A stretch of DNA of 64,000 nt from Clostridium akagii DSM 12554 (GCF_000686725.1 NZ_JMLK01000006.1:248001-312000); one strand, 5' to 3'; counted from the stretch's first letter, positions 17,919 through 27,542 are shown. The notes: generated by a model from the sequence alone, not told the origin. Translations and numbers: made by a program.

Positions 17919-18728
17919 ATGGCTGAAACAAAAGAGAGATTAGATGTTCTATTAGTTAAAAAGGGTTTTTTTGAATCAAGGGAAAAGGCAAAAGCTAGCA
18001 TAATGGCAGGAGAAATATTTATTGATGATGTAAGGTTCGATAAGTGTGGTGAAAACGTAAAAGAGAATTCTAATATAATTTTTAAAGGTGAAAAAATGCC
18101 ATATGTTAGTCGTGGCGGCTATAAGCTTGCTAAAGCAATGGCAGCATTTAATATTGAACTTAAAAACAAAGTGTGTTTTGACATAGGCGCATCAACAGGT
18201 GGATTTACAGATTGTATGCTTCAAAATGGTGCGACTAAGGTGTTTGCTATTGATGTTGGTTATGGTCAATTTGCTTGGAAGCTTAGAGTGGATCCAAGAG
18301 TTGTATGTATGGAGCGAAGAAATATTAGATATGTAAAACCTGAAGAGATAGGGGAGCAAGGTGATTTTGCCAGTATAGATGTTTCATTTATATCACTTAG
18401 AACAGTTATTCCAGCAGTACTCCAGTTATTAACAGAGGAAGGTGAAATAGTGGCATTAATAAAGCCACAGTTTGAAGCTGGCAGAGAGAATGTTGGCAAA
18501 AAGGGTGTAGTAAAAGATCCTAAAGTGCATGCAGAAGTTATAGGCGTAATAGTAGATTTTTTAATCTTGAAAAATTTAAACATAATAGATATTGATTATT
18601 CACCAATAAAAGGACCTGAGGGGAATATTGAGTATCTAGTATATTTCAGTAAAAATACCAGAGAAAATGTGTTCTCAAAAGAAAGAATTAATCAAGTAGT
18701 TAATAAAGCACATGGTAATTTAGATTAG
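17919..18728 (+). CDS. tlyA: TlyA family 16S/23S rRNA 2'-O-methyltransferase
   Basis: 269 residues. An N-terminal S4 RNA-binding domain (LDVLLVKKGFFESREKAKASIMAG) is followed by an FtsJ-like methyltransferase with FDIGASTGGFTDCMLQNGA for S-adenosylmethionine and the basic residue set K/D/K typical of 2'-O-methylation. It corresponds to yqxC in Bacillus, which has the same neighbours (dxs, argR, recN). The exact rRNA target is inferred from the family. Confidence 0.92.
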   Translation: MAETKERLDVLLVKKGFFESREKAKASIMAGEIFIDDVRFDKCGENVKENSNIIFKGEKMPYVSRGGYKLAKAMAAFNIELKNKVCFDIGASTGGFTDCMLQNGATKVFAIDVGYGQFAWKLRVDPRVVCMERRNIRYVKPEEIGEQGDFASIDVSFISLRTVIPAVLQLLTEEGEIVALIKPQFEAGRENVGKKGVVKDPKVHAEVIGVIVDFLILKNLNIIDIDYSPIKGPEGNIEYLVYFSKNTRENVFSKERINQVVNKAHGNLD

Positions 18729-18740
18729 GAGAATATTTTT

Positions 18741-19586
18741 ATGAAAAATATAGGTATTAATATAAATAGTACTAAAGATAAAAAATTAACTAAAAAAGTA
18801 AGTGGATTTATAACAGAAAATATAAAAAAACTTAATGTTAAAATATACAATGATCTTTTGGACTTTACAGATGAAGAGGCAAAAAAAACGGAAATGATGA
18901 TATCTCTTGGTGGAGATGGTACAATTTTGAGCACTTCAAAAATTATTTCAAAATATGGTATACCTATTTTAGGAATTAATTTAGGTCATCTTGGTTTTTT
19001 AACTAGTGCTGAAATATCAGAACTTGGAGATTGCATGGATAAATTGGTACGTGGGAAATTTTATATAGAAGATAGAACCATGCTAGAATGCAGGGTAGAA
19101 TATGAAAATCAAATTAAATCCTATTATTCTTTAAATGAAGTTGTTATATCTAAAAAAACTTTGGCAAGAATATTAGAATATAGTATATATATTGATGATA
19201 AATTTTACACAAATATCACTGCAGATGGTATAATTATCTCAACTCCAACTGGGTCAACAGCTTATTCATTATCAGCAGGTGGTCCTATAGTTTATCCAAC
19301 AATGAATTTGATGCAAATTACCCCTATTTGTCCTTTATCTATTGGAATAAGAACAATGATATTGCCAAGTAGTAGTAATATAAAGGTAAATTTAAAGGAG
19401 AAACACGAAACAGCATATTTGACATTAGATGGACAGAATTCCTTTGAAATTAATAATTTACATAATATAATTATAAAAGAAGCTCCATTTAAGTGTAAAC
19501 TAGTAAGAATTCAAGGATACGATTATTTTAAAGTTCTAAGGAAAAAGATAATATCTAGGACGAAAGAGTGTGAGGATGAAAATTAA
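18741..19586 (+). CDS. nadK: NAD kinase
   Basis: 281 residues. Motifs: MISLGGDGTILSTSK (GGDG), LNEVVISK (NE) and DGIIISTPTGSTAYSLSAGGPI. Phosphorylates NAD to NADP in the cytosol. Its stop overlaps the argR start by one base. Confidence 0.96.
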   Translation: MKNIGININSTKDKKLTKKVSGFITENIKKLNVKIYNDLLDFTDEEAKKTEMMISLGGDGTILSTSKIISKYGIPILGINLGHLGFLTSAEISELGDCMDKLVRGKFYIEDRTMLECRVEYENQIKSYYSLNEVVISKKTLARILEYSIYIDDKFYTNITADGIIISTPTGSTAYSLSAGGPIVYPTMNLMQITPICPLSIGIRTMILPSSSNIKVNLKEKHETAYLTLDGQNSFEINNLHNIIIKEAPFKCKLVRIQGYDYFKVLRKKIISRTKECEDEN

Positions 19587-20038
19587 TGAAAATATCTAGA
19601 CATGCCAAAATATTAGAAATAATAAACTCTAAGAATATAGAAACACAGGAAGAATTGGCAGAAGAACTAAGAAAGCAAAATATGGTAGTTACTCAAGCCA
19701 CTGTTTCTAGAGATATCAAAGAACTAAAGTTAATAAAGGTTTCTGCAGATGATGGAAACTATAAATATGCATCAATATCTCCAACAGAAAATTTTTTATC
19801 AAATAAATTAGTTACGGTATATACCCAAACTGTTTTAAGTGTAGAAAATATTCAAAACTTTATAGTAGTAAAAACTATATCAGGATCAGGATCAGGCGCA
19901 GCAGAGGCAATTGATTCATTTAAATTTGATGGAATAGCGGGAACTGTTGCCGGAGACAATACCATTTTTATGCTAATGAGAAGTGAGGAAAAAGCCATAG
20001 AAATAGTTCAAAAATTAAAAAAATTGCTAAATGAATAG
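19586..20038 (+). CDS. argR: Arginine repressor
   Basis: 150 residues. An N-terminal winged helix (TQEELAEELRKQNMVVTQATVSRDIKELKLIKV) and a C-terminal hexamerisation domain with GSGSGAAEAIDSFKFDGIAGTVAGDNT, whose Gly-Asp-Asn region binds arginine. Controls arginine metabolism; its position between nadK and recN is conserved in Firmicutes and says nothing about its targets. Confidence 0.96.
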   Translation: MKISRHAKILEIINSKNIETQEELAEELRKQNMVVTQATVSRDIKELKLIKVSADDGNYKYASISPTENFLSNKLVTVYTQTVLSVENIQNFIVVKTISGSGSGAAEAIDSFKFDGIAGTVAGDNTIFMLMRSEEKAIEIVQKLKKLLNE

Positions 20039-20052
20039 GAGGGTTCATCATC

Positions 20053-21756
20053 ATGCTCCTTCAATTAAATATAAGTAATTTTGCATTAATCGAAAAATTA
20101 AGTATTTCTTTTGAAAATGGATTTAATATTTTATCTGGTGAGACTGGGGCAGGTAAATCTATATTAATAGACGCCATAAATTACGTGCTCGGTGTTAAAT
20201 TTACTAAAAATTCTATAAGAACAGGGGAAAAGAAGACCTTTGTGGAAGCTGTGTTTACAATTGAAAACGACAAAACAAAAAATGCATTAGAAAATCTTGA
20301 AATAGAGTTTGATGATATTGTAATAATAAGTAGAGAAGCTTTTAAGTCTGGGAAAAACATAGCTAAGATAAATGGAAAAACTGTAATATTAAATCAAATA
20401 AAAGAAGTAAGCGAAACACTGATGGATATTCACGGACAGCATGAAAATCAAAATTTAATGAATGCAGAAAAACATATTACATATGTTGATAATTATGGGT
20501 ATGAAGCTTTAAAAAAAATAAAAATTGAATACAAAATGTATTATAATGAATACAAAGAAATTAAATCTAAAATCAATGAGCTAAAAGATAAAACAGGTAA
20601 GGATGATAAAATTCTGGATTTTTTGAAATACCAAATTAATGAGATTAATGAGGCGAAATTAAATCCAGGCGAAGATGAAACCCTTGAAGAGAAATATTCC
20701 ATTATATCTAATAGTGAATCCATAAAAAAAATATTATCCAATTCTTATGAAAAACTTTACAATGGAACAGAAAATGTGGATTCCATATTTGATGGCATTG
20801 GTATAGTTATAAAAGATTTGGGAACCATAGAGCTTAATTCAAAAGAAATAAAAAATATTAAAGACTCACTTGAGGAAATTTATTATAATTTGGAACAAAA
20901 TATATCAGAAATAAGAAACATAAAAGATAATATAGATTTTGACGATAAAGAACTTGAATATATAAACAATAGAATATATGTAATAGACAATTTAAAAAAG
21001 AAATATGGAAAAACTATAGAAGATATAATAAATTATAAAGAGAAGATTGTTAACGAATATGATGAATTAACACATTGTTCAGAAATTATAGAAAATCTAG
21101 AAGAAAAAAGAAAAAAATCTTATGAAAAAGTAATTTTTCATGCAAAACAGATTAATGGAATAAGAGAAAAAATAGGGAAATCTTTAGAACATAAAGTTTT
21201 GAATGAGTTAAAATACATCGGACTAGAAAAAAGTATTTTTAAAGTAAATATAGCTTTTTCAGAAGAGTATATAAATGAGAATGGTGCTGATAAAGTACAA
21301 TTTTATATAACTACAAACCCAGGGGAACCGTTAAATCCATTGGAAAAAATAGTTTCTGGTGGTGAATTGTCAAGAATAATGTTAGCATTAAAAACTGTTT
21401 TTGTAGATAAAGATAAAATACCTTCTGTTATATTTGATGAGATTGATACTGGTATAAGTGGAAGGGTAGCACAAAGTGTAGCTGAAAAATTGTATAATAT
21501 ATCCAGCAAACATCAAGTATTTTGCGTAACACATCTAGCACAAATTGCGTGTATGTCAGACATACATTATTTAGTAGAAAAAAAAGTTCAAAATAATAAA
21601 ACCTATACATATGTTAGTAGACTTTCATTAGAAGAGAAAGAAGAGTCTATAGCTAGGATGATTGGTGGAAGTGAACTCACAAAATTAACCTTAGAAAATG
21701 CAAAAGAAATGATAAGTCTTGCAAACCAAAAAAAGAAAATTTTACGAAAAATTTGA
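20053..21756 (+). CDS. recN: DNA repair protein RecN
   Basis: 567 residues, SMC-like. The Walker A GETGAGKSILIDAI and the early HGQHENQNLMN, a long coiled coil (about 150-380), then the signature VSGGELSRIMLALK and the Walker B VIFDEIDTGISGRVAQSVAEKL. Acts early in double-strand break repair. Ribosome-binding site AGGAGGG. A terminator follows. Confidence 0.97.
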   Translation: MLLQLNISNFALIEKLSISFENGFNILSGETGAGKSILIDAINYVLGVKFTKNSIRTGEKKTFVEAVFTIENDKTKNALENLEIEFDDIVIISREAFKSGKNIAKINGKTVILNQIKEVSETLMDIHGQHENQNLMNAEKHITYVDNYGYEALKKIKIEYKMYYNEYKEIKSKINELKDKTGKDDKILDFLKYQINEINEAKLNPGEDETLEEKYSIISNSESIKKILSNSYEKLYNGTENVDSIFDGIGIVIKDLGTIELNSKEIKNIKDSLEEIYYNLEQNISEIRNIKDNIDFDDKELEYINNRIYVIDNLKKKYGKTIEDIINYKEKIVNEYDELTHCSEIIENLEEKRKKSYEKVIFHAKQINGIREKIGKSLEHKVLNELKYIGLEKSIFKVNIAFSEEYINENGADKVQFYITTNPGEPLNPLEKIVSGGELSRIMLALKTVFVDKDKIPSVIFDEIDTGISGRVAQSVAEKLYNISSKHQVFCVTHLAQIACMSDIHYLVEKKVQNNKTYTYVSRLSLEEKEESIARMIGGSELTKLTLENAKEMISLANQKKKILRKI

Positions 21757-21780
21757 TTATAAAAATAATATAAATATGAA

Positions 21781-21820
21781 AAGAGGACATAATATAGTTA
21801 TGACCTCTTATTTTTTATTA
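21781..21820 (+). terminator. Terminator after recN
   Basis: AAGAGGACATAA pairs with TTATGACCTCTT with one mismatch, followed by ATTTTTTATT. It ends the long housekeeping operon. Confidence 0.8.
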
Positions 21821-21934
21821 TACTATAAACATTAAAGCAAACAATTAACTTTAAATACATTTTTACAATAGCATAATAAAATTTCATAAGGGAAAGTTAG
21901 AATCATAATCTTAGGTACACAGGAGGTCAAAAGT

Positions 21935-23152
21935 ATGAAAAATAAAAGGCTCAATAAACTATACTATATTTTTACTCCGATTTTTATTCTGACTCTAGCT
22001 ACCTTTATGAACTTAAGAAAAACATCTGAATATATATATTTGAACAATCCTTCTAATATTGAATATAACTCTACGTTAAAGCTAGAAAATGAAAGCAAAA
22101 CAACTTTAAATCAAAATTATGGTAAAAAAAATAATTATGAAGATAAACAAGCAAATTACAAATTATTTGGCAATTTGACTGTTAAAAATTCTAATGAAAA
22201 AATTTTACCTAAAATTAAGGTATATCCAGGAGGTCAGCCTGTTGGAATTAAGTTAAAGACTAATGGAGTTTTAGTTGTTGGATTATCAGATATTCAATCA
22301 GAAAATGGTAATAAAATGAATCCTGCAGTGGAGGGAGGAATACAAATAGGAGATAGCATAATAAAAATAAATAATGAACCTATTAGTGATTCTAAAAGCT
22401 TAATTGATATGGTAAATAAAAACATGAAACTAAGTATAACAATTTCAAGAAATGGCAAGGATTATGTTAAAACTGTAATACCATCTAAATGTAATACTGA
22501 TGGAACCTACAAATTAGGAATTTGGGTAAGAGATTCTACGGCTGGTGTGGGAACACTTACATTTTATGATAAGGAAACAGGAAAATTTGCGGCACTAGGG
22601 CATCCAATAACTGATATTGATACTGGTACTCTTTTAAAAGTTAAGGATGGTAATATAATAAATTCTAAAATAATTTCAATTAAGAAAGGAGTAAAAGGGA
22701 CTCCTGGTGAAGTAAGAGGAATGTTTATTGATGAAGAAAATTCTATTGGTAATATTAAAAATAATACAATTTGTGGCATTTACGGCAATGAATTTAAAAT
22801 GCAGAATAATGATGAAATTAAACCCATGGAAGTTGGATTTAGGAGTGAAATAAAAGAAGGAGATGCGAAAATACTTACTACAATAAACCAAGAAAAACCA
22901 AAATACTATAGCATTAAAATTGAAAAACTTCTTGTTCAGGATTCACCGGGACCTAAAAGTATGGTAATAAAAATAACTGATCCAGAGCTTTTAAAAAAGA
23001 CAGGTGGTATAGTTCAAGGCATGAGTGGAAGTCCTATTATACAAAATAATAAAATTGTTGGTGCAGTTACTCACGTTTTAATAAATAGTCCTGATACTGG
23101 ATATGGCATATATGCTGAATGGATGATAAAAGAATTAGGGTTAATATCGTAA
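21935..23152 (+). CDS. spoIVB: SpoIVB serine peptidase
   Basis: 405 residues. One N-terminal membrane helix, a PDZ domain (about 100-180: NPAVEGGIQIGDSIIKINNEPI), then the S55 peptidase domain with ALGHPITDIDTG (catalytic His), an Asp-containing region, and GMSGSPIIQNNKIVGAVTHVLINSP (catalytic Ser). Secreted from the forespore to trigger pro-sigma-K processing in Bacillus. It lies between recN and spo0A, as is usual. AGGAGGT ribosome-binding site. Confidence 0.96.
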   Translation: MKNKRLNKLYYIFTPIFILTLATFMNLRKTSEYIYLNNPSNIEYNSTLKLENESKTTLNQNYGKKNNYEDKQANYKLFGNLTVKNSNEKILPKIKVYPGGQPVGIKLKTNGVLVVGLSDIQSENGNKMNPAVEGGIQIGDSIIKINNEPISDSKSLIDMVNKNMKLSITISRNGKDYVKTVIPSKCNTDGTYKLGIWVRDSTAGVGTLTFYDKETGKFAALGHPITDIDTGTLLKVKDGNIINSKIISIKKGVKGTPGEVRGMFIDEENSIGNIKNNTICGIYGNEFKMQNNDEIKPMEVGFRSEIKEGDAKILTTINQEKPKYYSIKIEKLLVQDSPGPKSMVIKITDPELLKKTGGIVQGMSGSPIIQNNKIVGAVTHVLINSPDTGYGIYAEWMIKELGLIS

Positions 23153-23156
23153 ATCT

Positions 23157-23197
23157 ACAAAAAAGAGACCTTTTGTATAAATTGGCTTCTTTTTTAT
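23157..23197 (+). terminator. Terminator after spoIVB
   Basis: AAAAAAGAGACC pairs with GGCTTCTTTTTT, with a 13-nt loop. The rest of the 360-bp gap before spo0A is AT-rich and non-coding apart from the promoter at 23440. Confidence 0.7.
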
Positions 23198-23439
23198 TGC
23201 CTTATTTGATACAATTGTATGATTTAACTATAGATAAAAATATTGTTCAGTAAAATACGTTGATTTTTGATACTATAAGTAATAAAATTAAATAGTAAGA
23301 CTAAGTTTTGTTATTGAAAGATTTTAATGTATAAAAAGTTATTATGAGTTAACAAATACATAAAATACTATATTATATAATCGATATATTTCATTATTAA
23401 AAAAAAATAGTGAAATTCTAAAATATATTAAATAATATA

Positions 23440-23468
23440 GAAGGATTAATTATTGATTTGTCGAATAC
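23440..23468 (+). promoter_or_regulatory. Sigma-H promoter overlapping a 0A box, upstream of spo0A
   Basis: GAAGGATTA (23440-23448), 11 bp, then GTCGAATAC fits the sigma-H consensus RNAGGAWWW-N11/12-RNNGAATWW with one mismatch at the last base. The -10 overlaps TGTCGAA (23459-23465), an exact Spo0A box. This suggests sigma-H transcription with autoregulation by Spo0A~P, as known for Bacillus spo0A. Confidence 0.65.
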
Positions 23469-23514
23469 AATATTTGTAAGGATATGGTAATTAAAAGTAG
23501 AGAGGAGAATAAAA

Positions 23515-24326
23515 ATGGAATATTCAAAAATTAATGTGCTGATTGCAGATGATAACAAAGAATTCTGCAATATTTTAAATGATTATTTATTAAACCAAAG
23601 TGATATTGTTGTAGTTGGAATAGCTAAAGATGGAATCGAGGCCTTGAAACTAATTGAGGAGAAAAAACCAGATTTAGTTATACTTGATATAATAATGCCT
23701 CATCTTGATGGTTTAGGAGTATTGGAAAGATTAAATAATATGAATATTGACCCTATACCCAATGTAATTGTTTTATCTGCTGTAGGACAGGATAAAATAA
23801 CTCAGAGGGCAATTACATTGGGAGCCGACTATTACGTGGTTAAACCATTTGATATGGACGTATTTACAAACGAATAAGGCAGATGTTTAATAATACAATC
23901 TCAAATGTAAATAGTAGAAGGTTAGGTACATTTCAAGAAGAGAGAGAAGACGGTGCTACTAAATCTGAACCACTAGATTTACAAACAGAAATTACGGGGA
24001 TAATTCATGAAATTGGTGTTCCAGCGCATATTAAAGGATATATGTACTTAAGGGAAGCAATAAGTATGGTAGTAAACAACATAGAATTATTATCTGCGGT
24101 TACAAAAGAATTATACCCTTCAATTGCTAAAAAATATAACACTACTGCCAGTCGAGTTGAAAGGGCTATAAGACACGCTATAGAAGTAGCTTGGTCAAGA
24201 GGTCAAGTTGACACAATAAACAAACTATTTGGTTATACAATTCACAACGGCAAAGGAAAGCCAACAAATTCAGAGTTCATAGCAATGATCGCTGATAAGC
24301 TTAGACTTAAAAATAAAGTTAGCTAG
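23515..24326 (+). pseudogene. spo0A: Sporulation master regulator Spo0A, split by a single-base deletion
   Basis: Two frames together give a complete Spo0A. The first (23515-23877, 120 residues) is an intact receiver with acidic Asp12/Asp13, phospho-acceptor Asp58 (LVILDIIMP) and Lys in VVKPFD. It stops at FTNE-TAA. The second (23883-24326, 147 residues) has the linker and the full effector domain, including [23 protein letters not shown]. Adding one base after the AAC codon near 23870 restores the normal R-I-R-Q-M-F junction. Either the strain is a spo0A mutant, the base is a sequencing error, or two separate domains are made: ATG 23883 follows a close AAGG. Codon use is normal on both sides, so the lesion is recent. 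Confidence 0.85.
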
Positions 24327-24331
24327 CCTGT

Positions 24332-24377
24332 ATGGAATTAATTAATATCAATCTTTACGTGAGTTTGGAAATAGATG
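24332..24377 (+). repeat. Left direct repeat of the 9-kb element (att-like)
   Basis: The 35-bp core at 24343-24377 matches 33368-33402 with two G/A differences; similarity extends leftwards with a small gap (ATGGAATTAATTAATATC here, ATGGATTTAATATC there). It starts a few bases after the spo0A stop and lies just before an integrase gene reading inwards, so it is a candidate attL. Confidence 0.7.
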
Positions 24378-24440
24378 AGTTATATTAGTATAGCGATAAA
24401 CTCATTTTCATAGCAACTAATATTTATTTATGACAACTGT

Positions 24441-24480
24441 AAACCTCTAATATTCATTGATGTGGATATTGGAGGTTTTT
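24441..24480 (+). terminator. Hairpin terminator before the integrase remnant
   Basis: AAACCTCTAATATTC pairs with GGATATTGGAGGTTT over 15 bp with one mismatch, followed by T residues. The right arm also contains GGAGG, the ribosome-binding site of the integrase at 24484, so folding would hide it. Confidence 0.7.
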
Positions 24481-24483
24481 GTT

Positions 24484-25489
24484 ATGTTGAGAAATGGAAG
24501 AAAATTTAATCTAGATTATGAAATTGATGACTTTATGTTCTATTGTCAGCAAAAAGATTTAAGGATTAAGACTATTGAATCGTACGAAACTTGTCTAAGA
24601 CTATTTGCAAGATACATGAAAGATGAGTATGGATTGAAAAAGTTGATATCATAAAGGAATTGCATATTAGGGCTTATATTACGTATACAAAAGAGAGGGG
24701 TAAATATGCTTTTGTGGCAGATAAAAATTCACGGAACATATATTATTTCCAAAATAGAAGTGATTATAAGTCAAAGGTATGAATTACAACAGTAAATAAC
24801 TATATACGTAACTTAAAAGTATTTTTTAATTATATGGAAAATGAGCGTAGCCTAAAAGCAAATCCTGTAAAAAAATAACGCAATTTAAGAATTTCAGAAA
24901 ACCCAAAGAAGCATTATCTGACCATGAATTTAAAAGATTGTTGCAAAATATAGATACAACTAAATTTCATGAGTATAGAGATTACATTTGTACTCAATTA
25001 ATTTACGATAAGGGCATGAGACTTAATGAATGCTTGCTAATAACAATGGAAAATCTCGATTTGGACACAAGAACAATTTTAATACCACAAGAAGATGCAA
25101 AAGGAAGAAAGGATAGATATGTTTTTTATTCTCAAAATATGAATAATCAATTAAAAAGATGGATTTCATATAAGGATAAATATGTAGAATGTGATTTGTT
25201 ATTTTGTACTAAGCATTGTACAAGACTTGGAGTGTCAAATTTCGAACGTAATTTTAGAATTTATTGCGAAAGGGTAGGCTTAAAGAATATAACTGCTCAT
25301 GGACTAAGAAACAACTTCGCAAGAAATTTTCTTAAGGAAAATGGATCTATTTATACATTAAGTAAGATATTGGGACATAGCTCGGTTACTGTCACAGAAC
25401 AGGCTTATGCAGATTTAACTACTGATGATATTAGAAAAAGCTATCAAAAATATAGCCCGATTGAGAGAATTAAAGGGGGTAGAGAATGA
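24484..25489 (+). pseudogene. Tyrosine recombinase / phage integrase, inactivated
   Basis: Three reading frames join into one XerC/D-like integrase. The N-terminal SAM-like core-binding domain (24484 onward; MLRNGRKFNLDYEIDDFMFYCQ..) is broken by a frameshift near 24640, an in-frame TGA near 24780 and a second frameshift near 24875. The catalytic domain is intact (24938-25489): Arg in KGMRLNE, H-G-L-R, LGHSS and Tyr in QAYADL. It lies next to the left repeat and reads into the element, as attL-adjacent integrases do. The C-terminal part might be translated alone but could not bind core DNA normally. Confidence 0.82.
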
Positions 25490-26085
25490 TGTATTAATTA
25501 TATGATGTAGAAAAAAGAAATAAAAATTAAAGTATAAGTCACTAAATAGAAATCTATCATAACGATGGGTTTCTATTTTTTATATGGTAATGAGTAAAGA
25601 GTTTGACTTATATATGATGCTCTTACATGCTAATACAGAATGATTAGGACGGAAAAGGTACAATTGCATTACTGAAATTTATATAAGCACATAAAAAGAG
25701 CACACCATTTGCAGATAGTGTGTTCTTAAAAAAGATTGGAGAAAATGTAAACTATAATAAATCAAAATTGTCAAGGTATTAATAATGGGGAATAGCAGAT
25801 AGTTCATTGCGTGAATTATGTATAGCCTTTAGATGTCGGTATAATAAATAGCAATGTAACATAAGCCATATATTCCAAAATATAATGGCCTGTGTAAATA
25901 AATTGGAGTATAGTAATATTATTACCTAACTTTTAATTAATATACATGATGCAATCTGATCACAACATACACCTCGAGGTTCTAAACAGCCTCATATACA
26001 TAGATAAGTCAATTCAAAATACATTATAATTTGATTATTGATACTATTATCATTTGAATTATGAGAAAGTACAAGGTGGTAAATT
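25490..26085. other. Gene-poor stretch inside the prophage remnant
   Basis: About 600 bp without a supported gene. It contains a terminator at 25544-25582 (AAATAGAAA.../TTTCTATTT stem with T tail) closing the integrase, and a second hairpin at 25695-25728 (AAGAGCACAC/GTGTGTTCTT). The rest is stop-rich in all frames and looks like decayed sequence. Confidence 0.6.
25544..25582 (+). terminator. Terminator after the integrase remnant
   Basis: AAATAGAAATCTATC pairs with GATGGGTTTCTATTT, with a short loop and trailing T run. Confidence 0.65.
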
Positions 26086-26451
26086 ATGAAATTGAAGAAT
26101 GGAGAAAATCAATTTAGCCTTTGCGATAATCGTAAACCCTTAACTCAAGATGAGTTAGCAAAAGATAAAAATCAATGCCGTAGGAATTTTTCGAATACAT
26201 ATTCATATAATGGTCATAACACAAAGTTAAGTGAGGAAGATGTTTTGTCTATAAGAGAGATGCTTAAAAAAGGCATTCAGCAATGCTACATTGCTGAAGA
26301 ATATGATATAAGTGACACTTTAGTAAGCAATATAAAAAATAAACATAGATGGGAAAGTTTTAATATTCAATACATAAACAGCTGTAGTTTAATTACATAT
26401 TATACACACACATTAATTTTAATGGGTGTTGCTGTTTTGGCAATGCATTAA
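26086..26451 (+). CDS. Phage HNH-associated fragment with helix-turn-helix tail
   Basis: 121 residues. The middle (LSEEDVLSIREMLKKGIQQCYIAEEYDISDTLVSNIKNKHRW, about 47-88) is the helix-turn-helix that ends many phage HNH homing endonucleases. No HNH catalytic motif is left, and residues after 90 become hydrophobic and unrelated, so the gene is probably a truncated remnant fused to other sequence. AGGTGG ribosome-binding site upstream. It may still be a small DNA-binding protein. Confidence 0.5.
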   Translation: MKLKNGENQFSLCDNRKPLTQDELAKDKNQCRRNFSNTYSYNGHNTKLSEEDVLSIREMLKKGIQQCYIAEEYDISDTLVSNIKNKHRWESFNIQYINSCSLITYYTHTLILMGVAVLAMH

Positions 26452-26742
26452 CTATATGAGAAGATATTTATAATACATATACACCAGCAAGAATGCTAAT
26501 TTGACTTTCAAAAATTTATAAAAATAAATAGCTAAAAAATCTTAATCATGTGATTTTGTCATGGGTTTCTGGCAATTATTCGATAGTATAAAATTATCAA
26601 ATAAACTTTTAATATAAAAACGTTATCAATGATTATTGGGTGATAATTACTGTTTACAAAATATGATTTATTTTTTATAATATAATTATATTGATAATAG
26701 TTATTATACATAAAATATTTTTATAAAAAGGAATGATTTATT

Positions 26743-26931
26743 ATGTTATTATTTAGGAAGAAAACTTATGATAAAGCGTCATCTAATTATATTAAAATAG
26801 ATATATTCGATGGGGAAGAGCTAAAGTTTTGGTGTAAAAAATTTAATTGTACGGAAGATGAATTAATATACGTAGTTAATAGAGTTGGTATTTCAGCTAA
26901 TAAAGTGGAAGAATACTTTATAGAAAATTAA
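26743..26931 (+). CDS. Small DUF3606-like protein
   Basis: 62 residues. IDIFDGEELKFWCKKFNCTEDELIYVVNRVGISANKVEEYF matches the DUF3606 pattern (a short helical domain: x-E-L-x-x-W-x-x-x-F-x-x-x-x-x-E-L). Function unknown. Preceded by a very AT-rich promoter region (TATAAT near 26685) and an AAGGA ribosome-binding site, and followed by a good terminator, so it is a self-contained unit. Confidence 0.6.
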   Translation: MLLFRKKTYDKASSNYIKIDIFDGEELKFWCKKFNCTEDELIYVVNRVGISANKVEEYFIEN

Positions 26932-26980
26932 ATTGCATAGTGAATTCAGCAGAAAAAATAATTGGATAGTATGTATTCTA

Positions 26981-27006
26981 AAAGAGCCAGAAATGGCTCT
27001 TTTATT
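26981..27006 (+). terminator. Terminator after the DUF3606-like gene
   Basis: AAAAGAGCCA and TGGCTCTTTT form a perfect stem with a GAAA tetraloop and a T tail. Confidence 0.85.
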
Positions 27007-27056
27007 TTGTTGGGAAATAAATTTGTCTTGCGATAAATAGAGGAAATCACATTTTA

Positions 27057-27102
27057 AATATAGAAGTATATGTATGCAATAAAATACATTTACGGGAGTG
27101 TT
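27057..27102 (+). promoter_or_regulatory. Shared leader element, copy A
   Basis: Related to 27487-27535 and 29352-29402. A stem ATGTAT/ATACAT with loop GCAATAAA precedes the ribosome-binding sequence GGAGTGTT. Copies B and C have ATATAT/ATATAT with loop GTAATAAA at the same place, so paired bases change together. Confidence 0.55.
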
Positions 27103-27107
27103 TGGCT

Positions 27108-27425
27108 ATGGAATGGAAAAATAATATTGTCAACATAATAAAAAATAGAACAAGAGTTAAAAGTATGATTCATGAAACTATAAAAAGTAAGTACAAGGAA
27201 TTAGAAAAAGCGTGTAATGCAGATAGTGAACTGAAATCTATAAGTGAAATTAGAATCATCAAATATGATACAATCAGAATTGATGTAGATGACATAGTAA
27301 TAAGCAGTGATGATGTAACTAAATTTTTAATTGAAAAAGGATTTACTTGGAATTCAATTACACAAATTGAAATTAATGAAGCATTAGAAAGTATTATATA
27401 TACTAGAATTATGGAGACACTTTAA
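27108..27425 (+). CDS. Unknown small acidic protein 1 of the island
   Basis: 105 residues from ATG 27108 (MEWKNNIVNIIK..); an in-frame ATG two codons earlier is possible. Soluble, mixed helix and strand (ISEIRIIKYDTIRIDVDDIVISSDDVTKFLIEKGF), with no catalytic motif I recognise. Uses leader copy A. No homologue recognised. Confidence 0.6.
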   Translation: MEWKNNIVNIIKNRTRVKSMIHETIKSKYKELEKACNADSELKSISEIRIIKYDTIRIDVDDIVISSDDVTKFLIEKGFTWNSITQIEINEALESIIYTRIMETL

Positions 27426-27486
27426 CGATTAAAGGGGATTTATTTATATGCTCTTTTATTTGTAACCAATAAAGGGTTATTCGCTC

Positions 27487-27535
27487 GAAACATAGAAGTA
27501 TATATATGTAATAAAATATATTTCTAGGGAGTGTT
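27487..27535 (+). promoter_or_regulatory. Shared leader element, copy B
   Basis: Same layout as copy A: CATAGAAGTATATATATG, loop GTAATAAA, ATATATTT, then GGGAGTGTT just before the next gene. About 80% identical to copy C by eye. Confidence 0.55.
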
Positions 27536-27542
27536 GAACTTT

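Noticed and set aside
23860-23890. Programmed -1 ribosomal frameshift in spo0A
   Set aside because: A -1 slip would restore the frame, but there is no X-XXY-YYZ heptamer or strong downstream hairpin before the stop. Single-base deletion explains it more simply.
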